Below, one piece after another: positions 25,721 to 32,939 of a stretch of 64,000 bases of DNA. The stretch is from positions 1 to 64,000 of the forward strand of contig JBNKEE010000036.1 of NCBI GenBank assembly GCA_050288625.1. The letters run 5' to 3'. The first letter of the stretch is position 1. Each line of letters opens with the position of its first letter. A program made the position numbers and the translations under genes. The notes beneath the pieces were generated by a model. The model was not told where the DNA came from. It was given only the letters and a program-made list of their open reading frames with translations, and did no database searches. This DNA comes from JAAGZL01 sp050288625. Its GTDB lineage: Bacteria > Pseudomonadota > Gammaproteobacteria > Chromatiales > Chromatiaceae.

Positions 25721-26338
25721 CTAAATGGGCAGGCTGCGGCAGCTAGCATCGATGAAAGCTGATCGAAAGTCGTCATAATTGGTTACCACTGGGTACTGTG
25801 GAAATTCGTCAATCACATTTTGGGGGGGGCGAAATAGAATGCCCCTATCTGCCTCTTCCAACATACTAGTGTCGTTGTAAGAGTCGCCAGCGGCAATTAT
25901 TCTATAGTTTAGGGACTTAAAGGCCTTTACCGATTGACGTTTCGGATCCTTCTGGCGCAGATGATAATCGGTTACAAAACCGTTTTCGTCCACGCTGAGT
26001 TTATGGCAGAGCAGGGTGGGGTATCCGAGCTGGCGCATCATAGGGGCGGCAAACTCGTAGAATGTATCGGATAATATGACTACCTGGAAACGTTCCCGTA
26101 GCCAGTCTATGAATTCGCGTGCGCCTTCAAGTGGCCCCATTCCGTCTATTACCTCTTGGATGTCTGGTAGCCCCAGTTTATGTTGTTCAAGAATCTTTAG
26201 GCGCTGGCGCATCAGCACGTCATAATCAGGGATATCACGTGTAGTGGCACGTAACTCATCTATTCCGGTGCGTTCAGCAAAGTTTATCCATATCTCTGGG
26301 ATTAGGACCCCTTCCAGGTCAAGGCACGCGATCTCCAC
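25721..26338 (-). CDS. thrH: ThrH, phosphoserine/homoserine phosphotransferase
   Basis: HAD-family enzyme that dephosphorylates phosphoserine and can pass phosphate to homoserine. The start is GTG at 26338, preceded by GAGGAG; this gives 205 residues beginning VEIACLDLEGVLVP-like, the same length as Pseudomonas ThrH. The frame is open 45 codons further upstream, but those residues are not family-like. HAD motifs: DLEG at the N-terminus (nucleophile Asp), ILSDTFYEF (motif II), QKDPKRQSVKAFK (motif III Lys) and AAGDSYNDTSML (motif IV). Divergent from prfB. Confidence 0.9.
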   Translation of the reverse strand: MEIACLDLEGVLIPEIWINFAERTGIDELRATTRDIPDYDVLMRQRLKILEQHKLGLPDIQEVIDGMGPLEGAREFIDWLRERFQVVILSDTFYEFAAPMMRQLGYPTLLCHKLSVDENGFVTDYHLRQKDPKRQSVKAFKSLNYRIIAAGDSYNDTSMLEEADRGILFRPPQNVIDEFPQYPVVTNYDDFRSAFIDASCRSLPI

Positions 26339-26529
26339 ACTCCACTCCTCATGCTGTTTTGTATTATTGCGAAGGGCAAAGGATACTATACCTTGTCGTT
26401 TGGTGGCGATAGTTTTCCCGAGAGTTCTATCTAGTGTAAAATTCGCGCCTTGTCTTGAATCTTGGCTGACCAAAACATGGCGCCGTAGGAGATACCCGTT
26501 TATATGGGGATTCCGGTATGGGGTAAGAA

Positions 26530-27628
26530 ATGCAGGATATAAATCCGATAACTAATAAAATCAATGGGTTGTTAGGGCGCAGTGATTCCCTTAGGGGGTA
26601 TCTTTGACTATGAGGGCAAGAAAGAGCGCCTAATAGAGGTCCTACGTGAGTTGGAAGACCCAGATGTATGGAGCGACCCTGAGCGAGCCCAGTCGCTGGG
26701 TAAAGAGCGTTCTACCTTAGAGTCGGTTGTATTGACCCTGGAACAGCTTGGTTCAGGGTTGTCTGATGCGACAGATCTTTTGGAGATGGCTGTGGATGAG
26801 GGGGATGGCGGTACCCTCAACAGTTTGATTGCCGATCTGGATGTATACGAGAAACAGATCGCAGATCTGGAATTTCGTCGTATGTTTTCCGGTCCTATGG
26901 ATGCAAATAACGCATTCTTGGATATCCAGTCCGGTTCCGGTGGTACCGAAGCCCAGGATTGGGCAGAGATGTTGCTGCGCATGTATTTGCGTTGGGGTGA
27001 GGCTAAGGGCCTCAAGACCGAGTTGATGGAGTGTTCAGCGGGTGAAGTAGCCGGGATCAAGTCAGCCACCATCAAGTTTGATGGTGATTACGCATTCGGA
27101 TGGTTGCGTACTGAGACTGGGGTGCACCGTCTGGTTCGCAAATCTCCATTTGACTCAGGAAATCGCCGTCACACCTCATTCGCTTCGGTATTCGTATCAC
27201 CGGAGATTGATGACACTGTGGATATTGAGATCAATCCGTCCGATGTGAGAACTGATACCTACCGCGCTTCCGGCGCCGGTGGTCAGCATGTGAATAAGAC
27301 AGACTCTGCAGTACGTCTAACACACGAGCCAACCGGTATTGTGGTACAGTGCCAGAATGATCGCTCTCAGCACAAGAATCGCGATCAGGCCTGGAAACAG
27401 CTGAAGGCTAAGCTCTACGAACTGGAGATGCAGAAGCGTAGCGAAAGTGCTCAGGCGTTGGAAGATACCAAGGCTGACATCGGCTGGGGCAGTCAGATCA
27501 GGTCATATGTACTGGACCAATCAAGGATCAAGGATTTGCGTACCAGTGTAGAAACCGGCAACACCCAGGCGGTATTGGATGGGGGGCTAGATATGTTTAT
27601 CGAGGCCAGCCTAAAGAGCGGTCTATGA
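26530..27628 (+). CDS. prfB: Peptide chain release factor 2, made by programmed +1 frameshift
   Basis: RF2 reads UGA and UAA stops. The gene is two overlapping frames: 25 codons from the ATG at 26530 reach an in-frame TGA at 26605-26607, and the rest runs in the +1 frame to 27628. Joining 26530-26604 to 26606-27628 gives 365 residues, the same length as E. coli RF2. The catalytic GGQ lies in GAGGQHVNKTDSAV, and the stop-recognition segment is intact (SPFDSGNRRHTSF). lysS follows, the common prfB-lysS order. Confidence 0.96.
26593..26608 (+). promoter_or_regulatory. RF2 programmed +1 frameshift site
   Basis: AGGGGG-TAT-CTT-TGA-C: an internal Shine-Dalgarno-like run 3 bases before the slippery CTT, then the in-frame TGA followed by C. 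This is the classic autoregulatory site: low RF2 makes the ribosome pause at UGA and slip +1. Confidence 0.96.
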
Positions 27629-27682
27629 TCCTAATGAATAGGATTAACAAATCAAATTTCACGAAATTTAAGATCAAATAAA

Positions 27683-29173
27683 ATGTCCGAACAACTTGAT
27701 GAAAACAAACTGATTGCCCTGCGTCGTGAAAAGCTTGCAGCGTTACGTGAACAAGGCAATGCTTTTCCAAATGACTTCCGTCGCGACTGTATGGCATCTA
27801 AACTGCATGCCAAATACGATGATATGGCGAATGAAGAACTGGAGTCCGTGGGTCAGCGAGTGCGGGTTGCTGGGCGATTGATGAGTCGCCGCATCATGGG
27901 TAAGGCCAGTTTTGCACATCTGCAAGACATGTCAGGGCGAATTCAACTCTTTGTTCAGCGCGATAATCTGCCGGATGGGATATATGCTGAGTTTAAGAAG
28001 GGATGGGACATCGGAGATATCGTGGGTGCCGAAGGACAAATGTTCAAGACCAAGACCGGAGAGCTGTCGGTTCGGGTGGATGAGATTCGTCTGCTGACAA
28101 AGTCATTGCGCCCATTGCCTGAGAAGTTCCATGGTCTGACAGACCAGGAACAACGCTACCGTCAGCGTTATCTAGATTTGATAATGAATGAGGCAGTGCG
28201 TGATACCTTTCGTGTTCGCACCGATATTGTTCAATTTATCCGCAACTATCTCAATGGGAAAGAGTTCCTCGAGGTAGAGACACCTATGATGCAAGTTATA
28301 CCTGGAGGCGCAGCAGCCCGTCCCTTCATCACCAAGCATAACGCGCTGGATATGGACCTGTTTCTGCGTATCGCCCCCGAGCTCTATCTCAAACGTCTGG
28401 TGGTAGGAGGGTTTGAGAAGGTCTATGAGATAAACCGCAATTTCCGTAACGAGGGTCTGTCAACCCGTCATAATCCAGAGTTCACCATGCTGGAGTTCTA
28501 TGAGGCCTATGCGGACTATAATGACCTGATGGACCTTACAGAAGATATGCTACGTTCTCTAGCGCAGGAGATACTGGGAACCACTAAAATAAATTATCAG
28601 GGTGATGAGTATGACTTCGGCAAGCCGTTTGATCGTATGACGGTCAAAGAATCTATCCTTCACTTCAATCCAGATATCACCTCGAATGAGCTGGATGATA
28701 TAGATTCTGCCAAGACTATTGCCAAACGTTATGAAATACCGCTTAAAGAAAGTTATGGTCTGGGAAAGATACAGATAGAGATATTCGAAAAAACGGTAGA
28801 AGATAGATTGATGCATCCTACATTCATCACTGCATATCCAACTGAGGTTTCACCTCTGGCTCGTCGCAATGATGACGACCCTTTCGTCACTGATCGTTTT
28901 GAGTTCTTTGTAGGCGGCCGTGAGATTGCCAATGGTTTTTCCGAGCTGAATGATGCGGAGGACCAGGCAGAACGCTTCCGTCGGCAGGTGCAGGATAAAG
29001 AGGCGGGAGACATGGAAGCGATGCACTTTGATGCCGATTATGTGCGCGCTTTGGAGCATGGGCTTCCGCCGACTGCTGGTGAGGGTATAGGCATAGATCG
29101 TCTGGTGATGCTGTTTACCGATTCTCCTTCGATAAGGGATGTTTTATTATTTCCACATATGCGTCCTGAATAG
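27683..29173 (+). CDS. lysS: Lysyl-tRNA synthetase, class II
   Basis: Charges tRNA-Lys. The 496-residue protein has an N-terminal OB-fold anticodon domain (RVRVAGRLMSRRIMGKASF) and the class II catalytic domain with motif 1 (FLEVETPMMQ), motif 2 (RNFRNEGLSTRHNPEFTMLE) and motif 3 (GIGIDRLVMLF). Length is normal. It lies 54 bases after prfB on the same strand and converges with the HD-GYP-like gene. Confidence 0.96.
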   Translation: MSEQLDENKLIALRREKLAALREQGNAFPNDFRRDCMASKLHAKYDDMANEELESVGQRVRVAGRLMSRRIMGKASFAHLQDMSGRIQLFVQRDNLPDGIYAEFKKGWDIGDIVGAEGQMFKTKTGELSVRVDEIRLLTKSLRPLPEKFHGLTDQEQRYRQRYLDLIMNEAVRDTFRVRTDIVQFIRNYLNGKEFLEVETPMMQVIPGGAAARPFITKHNALDMDLFLRIAPELYLKRLVVGGFEKVYEINRNFRNEGLSTRHNPEFTMLEFYEAYADYNDLMDLTEDMLRSLAQEILGTTKINYQGDEYDFGKPFDRMTVKESILHFNPDITSNELDDIDSAKTIAKRYEIPLKESYGLGKIQIEIFEKTVEDRLMHPTFITAYPTEVSPLARRNDDDPFVTDRFEFFVGGREIANGFSELNDAEDQAERFRRQVQDKEAGDMEAMHFDADYVRALEHGLPPTAGEGIGIDRLVMLFTDSPSIRDVLLFPHMRPE

Positions 29174-29180
29174 ATAGGCG

Positions 29181-30566
29181 CTAATCTTCCAGTTCGCTAA
29201 GCTGTTCAAAGATGTTTTGGATTGATTTGACAGATGTGTCAATCTGATCGAGCATGAGTTGGTCATTAGTAGCGTCAGAGTTATTGTAACTACAGAACAT
29301 GCGAACGCTATTGCGTATCTGCCAGGTTAGCTCTTTGATTAATAGTTCGATTTCATTGAGCTCTTCCAGGATATTATCACTAATATCTGATAAATCTCGT
29401 TCCTGATTCAGCCACTCAGCCATTTCGTTGGTTAAAAGCCCTGATTCATGTATTGTTGTTCTGATTCTGTTAGTGATTGTTGCTAAAGTAGCTAGCTCTT
29501 TCTGGTCATGGTTATCAATTTTGTCACTAAGATCTAAAAAACTACTGTGTATATGATCCAGGGAGTCTTTAGCATTCCGAAGAATATTGACCTGTTTTCC
29601 AATTTTCTTTGCGTATTTTGTTGGGCAGTAATTTGGTCGTTGCAGGGTCCGTCGCAGCCCCGATTTTTTGATGACAGACATTGTTGCTCTATAAACATCA
29701 TAACCGTTTGTGGTTGGGTTAAGTTGTAAGTACGGCTTAATATCTCCGAGGGTTCGTTGACTGTTTCTGAACGATTTAACGCGTATTGAATGGATGCTGT
29801 CGGTCATGTTTATGATCCTTCCAGGTATTCCAAGATGCTCGTCATTCAAGGCGTATGGATAGCCTGATCCAAAACAGTCTTCATGGTGTTCTATCACGGC
29901 GCGAGGGATTTCTGGAGAAAGGCCGGGTACAGAGTCAGCTATAATCTTGCCTACAACAACATGGGCGCGTACGGTCTTCCATTCATTCGCAGATAGTTTT
30001 TTGTTGCTGCACACGATTTCCGGGTCGAGGTGAAGTAGACCAATATCGTGTACGAGGGCCGCTACCAGGGTGTCTCGCACCGTATCTTCACTTAACTCCA
30101 TTTCGCGGGCGATCATGGTGGCCATCCATGCAGAGAAGATACTCTTTTCAAATTCAGGGCGCATCTGCGCTTCTAACACGGTGAGTTTCTGGGTTACCTG
30201 TGGGTGTAATCTCTCCAGTTTGAGTAATCTCTCAAATTCTGGTGAAAATTTCAGCGCATCATCCACAGCTCGAAGATCTGGGTATCTTTCTAGGAGTTGT
30301 CTGAATGCGGTAATTAATGTTTTTGTGTCTGCTTGGTGTTCCAGACCGACATCTCTGTCAAGTGGTTTAAGAAGCTTATGCTTGATGAGTCTTTTCCGCA
30401 CTTCATCGTCTATAGGTACGCCTTTACGGGCGAGAAGTACACCATTGTCGTTGAGTATGTCGGATGTTGTGAACGCCTGGTTACCCTTATTTGTTATCTC
30501 GGACAGGTGTTGAGAGTAGAAACCGTTTTTCGCATGTTCTTCGTATTGTTGAATCAGCTCTTCCAT
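29181..30566 (-). CDS. Divergent HD-GYP-type protein
   Basis: About 461 residues from the ATG at 30566, with AGGG upstream; the longest frame adds 19 residues. A unique N-terminal domain (to about 130) is followed by an HD domain: ALVHDIGLLHLDPEI keeps the HD, and EHHEDCFGSGYPYALN carries HHE and GYP. Two conserved positions differ: Lys of HDIGK is Leu, and Asp of the HHExxDGxGYP motif is Phe. The C-terminal 150 residues are helical. It may be a weak phosphodiesterase or a c-di-GMP effector without activity. Confidence 0.8.
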   Translation of the reverse strand: MEELIQQYEEHAKNGFYSQHLSEITNKGNQAFTTSDILNDNGVLLARKGVPIDDEVRKRLIKHKLLKPLDRDVGLEHQADTKTLITAFRQLLERYPDLRAVDDALKFSPEFERLLKLERLHPQVTQKLTVLEAQMRPEFEKSIFSAWMATMIAREMELSEDTVRDTLVAALVHDIGLLHLDPEIVCSNKKLSANEWKTVRAHVVVGKIIADSVPGLSPEIPRAVIEHHEDCFGSGYPYALNDEHLGIPGRIINMTDSIHSIRVKSFRNSQRTLGDIKPYLQLNPTTNGYDVYRATMSVIKKSGLRRTLQRPNYCPTKYAKKIGKQVNILRNAKDSLDHIHSSFLDLSDKIDNHDQKELATLATITNRIRTTIHESGLLTNEMAEWLNQERDLSDISDNILEELNEIELLIKELTWQIRNSVRMFCSYNNSDATNDQLMLDQIDTSVKSIQNIFEQLSELED

Positions 30567-30791
30567 TTTCTTTGCCCTATCAAGCGGGAAATAAATCAAG
30601 CTAGGTGGATTATAAGTTATCAAAAATTGTTATATGTCAAAATATTCAGATGTAGATATGAATATCAGAAATATTTATTAGTTCGAATAGGTTGTCGGCA
30701 ACTTGAATTAATAACTTTAAAAGAAAATGGAAAAATATCAGGAGTTATCTTCTTGTTATGGAGTATGAGTTAAGAGATTTATATCTGTGAT

Positions 30792-31130
30792 CTATATATA
30801 CATATCAACGTCTGGATTCCAGTTGAATGTATCTACATTGTTTGTTGTTACTTGATGCTTTTCAAACGGGATTCCTTCCATATCAGAAATGGGAGTTATC
30901 TTTTCGATAAATGCGCCCCATGAGTTTATCTCTTTTCCGGACAGCAGGTTCACTATTATGTCGTCGATCATGTTGGTATCACCATATACATAACATGAGA
31001 CAGTGCCATCATTTAGGTTGCTGGCAGCAGCCCTTAGCCCTCTGGAATGGCAGGCTCGGATAAAGGTTTGTCTAAACATTACCCCCTGAACTTTACCGCT
31101 AACCTTAAAAAGCACATGATTTTTCCTCAT
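30792..31130 (-). CDS. Acylphosphatase-family protein
   Basis: A 112-residue protein with the acylphosphatase signature: KVSGKVQGVMFRQTF supplies the phosphate-binding loop and Arg, and RAAASNLNDGTVSCYVYGD supplies the catalytic Asn. The C-terminal 25 residues are longer than in the usual 90-residue enzyme. It hydrolyses acyl phosphates such as carbamoyl phosphate in characterised members. Its ATG overlaps the stop of the GIY-YIG gene (ATGA), so the two are coupled. Confidence 0.82.
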   Translation of the reverse strand: MRKNHVLFKVSGKVQGVMFRQTFIRACHSRGLRAAASNLNDGTVSCYVYGDTNMIDDIIVNLLSGKEINSWGAFIEKITPISDMEGIPFEKHQVTTNNVDTFNWNPDVDMYI

Positions 31131-31396
31131 AGTCTTACATCCTTTATCATCATCTCCTTAGAATTTTTATCCATTTTTTTTATTTCACATTCCCTCTTTG
31201 CTGCAAGAGAACGTGTATCTGCCTTCTCTGTATATACCAGTTCTACCGGACCCCTGGAGCGGGTATATTTTGCCCCTTGTTTGTTTCCAGAATTGTGCTC
31301 TCTAATCCTTTTGTCTATATCTTTAGCTATCCCTGTGTAGAGGCTGTTGTCCGAACAACGCACTATATATATAGTCCAATCATTATTCACACGCAT
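31127..31396 (-). CDS. GIY-YIG nuclease-family protein (YhbQ/UPF0213-like)
   Basis: An 89-residue single-domain protein. WTIYIVRCSDNSLYTGIAKD matches the GIY-YIG motif, followed by RIREHNSGNKQGAKYTRSRG with the usual Arg and His and a conserved late Glu (AAKRECEIKKM). Length and pattern fit the YhbQ/UPF0213 family, which in some bacteria has DNA repair-associated nuclease activity. First gene of a two-gene operon with the acylphosphatase. Confidence 0.88.
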   Translation of the reverse strand: MRVNNDWTIYIVRCSDNSLYTGIAKDIDKRIREHNSGNKQGAKYTRSRGPVELVYTEKADTRSLAAKRECEIKKMDKNSKEMMIKDVRL

Positions 31397-31648
31397 CTAA
31401 CCTATTGTTTTATTAAAGAAGTCATGCCTGCAGAGCAGGCCTGAAATATGCTGCTTGGTGGTGTTTTTGCTAAAAAAATAAAACAACAATATAGTTAATA
31501 AGGGATACTTTCCTAATGATTTTTGCATTAGAATGGAGAAATCGCAATAAACTTGAGATGCAAAACGGGTAGCATGCTGTTTTGTTATTATCCGAATTTG
31601 TAAGTTGCGATTAAACAAGAAACGATTTGTATCGCTAGAGGTAGAAAA

Positions 31649-31861
31649 ATGGTTACTGGTACCGTCAAATGGTTTAATGAGTCTAAGGGTTATGGTTTTA
31701 TTTCTCCACAGGATGGCAGTTCTGATGTATTCGTACATTTCTCAGCCATTGAAGGCAGTGGATTTAAGACGTTGCAAGAAGGGCAGACTGTAAGCTTTGA
31801 TGTTGAAAATGGCCCGAAAGGTCCTCAGGCCGTACGAGTTTCAACTGAGGCTCAATCATAG
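31649..31861 (+). CDS. Cold-shock-domain protein (CspA family)
   Basis: A 70-residue OB-fold nucleic-acid chaperone. GTVKWFNESKGYGFISPQDG holds RNP1 and DVFVHFSAIEG holds RNP2, both intact. AGAGGTAG precedes the ATG. The 250 bases upstream to the next gene are free of genes, consistent with the long structured 5' leader typical of cspA-type messages. Which Csp paralogue it is, and whether it is cold-induced, cannot be told from sequence. Confidence 0.95.
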   Translation: MVTGTVKWFNESKGYGFISPQDGSSDVFVHFSAIEGSGFKTLQEGQTVSFDVENGPKGPQAVRVSTEAQS

Positions 31862-31883
31862 ATATTACAACCTAAGGTTACCA

Positions 31884-31923
31884 GATACCCACACATCAGT
31901 GGGTATCCGGTAGGCTGATGTGT
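31884..31923. terminator. Overlapping hairpins between the cold-shock and Hsp20 genes
   Basis: GATACCCAC (31884-31892) pairs with GTGGGTATC (31899-31907). ACACATCAG (31891-31899) can instead pair with CTGATGTGT (31915-31923). The two structures exclude each other. The site lies between convergent genes and probably ends transcription in both directions, although no long T-run is present. Confidence 0.5.
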
Positions 31924-31927
31924 AATT

Positions 31928-32326
31928 TCATGACACTTCAATACGTCTTGGTGTGGCCACCTCGCATTTTGGCAACCTGAGCGTCAGTACACCGTCTTCC
32001 GTTTTGGCGGTAATACCGTCCTGGTTCATCTCGTTGGACAAGGTGAAGCTTCGGCTGTAATGCCCAATGTTATATTCTGTATAGACGGGGGTAAGGCCGT
32101 CATATTTTGCATGGGTTATCTTGCCCTCGATAGAAAGGATGTTTTTTTCCACATGTATGTCGATGTCGTTGCGGTCAACTCCAGGTATCTCCATAACCAC
32201 GATCAAGGCATCCTTTTCTTCGAAGATATCCGTATACGGAACATAGTACTTTCCAGGGACTGTTTTTTCCTGCTCAGTTTGTAGTTCCTTTTTCTCCATG
32301 GTGTCTAATACTTTGGAATCGGTCAT
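31928..32326 (-). CDS. Small heat-shock protein (Hsp20/alpha-crystallin), second gene
   Basis: A 132-residue holdase chaperone. The alpha-crystallin domain spans about residues 30-125 (VVMEIPGVDRNDIDIHVEKN, then GHYSRSFTL and DGVLTLRLPK). The N-terminal extension is short and charged. There is no I-x-I tail motif, so oligomerisation may differ from its neighbour. It lies 32 bases downstream of the other Hsp20 gene and is probably co-transcribed from the sigma32-like promoter before it. Confidence 0.92.
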   Translation of the reverse strand: MTDSKVLDTMEKKELQTEQEKTVPGKYYVPYTDIFEEKDALIVVMEIPGVDRNDIDIHVEKNILSIEGKITHAKYDGLTPVYTEYNIGHYSRSFTLSNEMNQDGITAKTEDGVLTLRLPKCEVATPRRIEVS

Positions 32327-32358
32327 TTTTTTACCCTCACATGTTTATATAACAGCTA

Positions 32359-32784
32359 TTAATTTATGCGAATGGTCTTAGCGCGATCTTTCTCTGCTCG
32401 CGGTAGGAACAGTGCCAGTATTCCGTCCTGTAACTCTGCCTTAACTTTGTCCGCCTCTATCTCGAGAGGCAGATTGAAGGTGCGATCAAAGTTTCCAGCT
32501 GATCGTTCCCGTCTATGTATACTCATGTTGTCATCCAGCTTAACCTCCTTTTTTCCAGAGATACGCAACTGGTTTCTTTTGATGGAAATCTCAAGATCTT
32601 CCTTTTTTACACCTGGAATCTCGGCGGTAACCACCAGGTCTTCCCCCTGTTGGAAGACATTCACTGGGGGATAGGTGCCGTGGCTTGAGGTGCTATGCCC
32701 AGGCCAGTCGCTGAGTCTGGAACGGTCCAGGGCACGCTGGATATTAAGCAGGGCCTCGAATGGATCTGAAAATCGTGCGATCAT
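32359..32784 (-). CDS. Small heat-shock protein (Hsp20/alpha-crystallin), first gene
   Basis: A 141-residue Hsp20 with the alpha-crystallin core VVTAEIPGVKKEDLEISIKR, RSAGNFDRTFNLPLEIEADK and AELQDGILALFLPR, ending in a TIRIN tail that supplies the I-x-I anchoring motif. AAGGAG sits before the ATG, and a heat-shock promoter lies at 32835-32864. It heads a two-gene hsp20 operon; the two proteins differ enough to be distinct partners rather than recent duplicates. Confidence 0.93.
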   Translation of the reverse strand: MIARFSDPFEALLNIQRALDRSRLSDWPGHSTSSHGTYPPVNVFQQGEDLVVTAEIPGVKKEDLEISIKRNQLRISGKKEVKLDDNMSIHRRERSAGNFDRTFNLPLEIEADKVKAELQDGILALFLPRAEKDRAKTIRIN

Positions 32785-32834
32785 TTTTCAACTCCTTGGT
32801 AGTCAAATTACCAGTAAATTCGTAATGTATTGAC

Positions 32835-32864
32835 TAAATAGGAGCGCTTTACGGTTTTTTCAAG
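32835..32864 (-). promoter_or_regulatory. Sigma32-like heat-shock promoter for the hsp20 operon
   Basis: On the minus strand, CTTGAAA (-35) and CCTATTTA (-10) are separated by 15 bases. This is close to the RpoH consensus CTTGAAA-N13-15-CCCCATNT. The promoter lies about 50 bases before the first hsp20 ATG. Confidence 0.75.
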
Positions 32865-32905
32865 ATGCGGGATTTGGATTAATTTAGGCAGGATCAGATA
32901 AGGGT

Positions 32906-32933
32906 GGCGGCTATGGTTAGGACCATAGCCGCC
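32906..32933 (-). terminator. Perfect 12-bp hairpin after ppdK
   Basis: GGCGGCTATGGT pairs fully with ACCATAGCCGCC around TAGG, 7 bases past the ppdK stop. The T-run on the minus strand is weak (CACCCTTAT), so termination strength is uncertain, but position and stem support it. It also insulates the hsp20 promoter. Confidence 0.7.
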
Positions 32934-32939
32934 CGATCA

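Noticed and set aside
26339..26473. N-terminal extension of ThrH
   Set aside because: The 45 extra residues are not family-like, and the GTG at 26338 has a strong GAGGAG and gives the standard 205 residues.
26582..27628. A separate release-factor gene starting inside the +1 frame
   Set aside because: The upstream frame and frameshift site give the correct 365-residue RF2; a separate start has no ribosome site.
31397..31738. Minus-strand frame upstream of the cold-shock gene
   Set aside because: It covers the likely cold-shock 5' leader and the gene start and has no known relatives.
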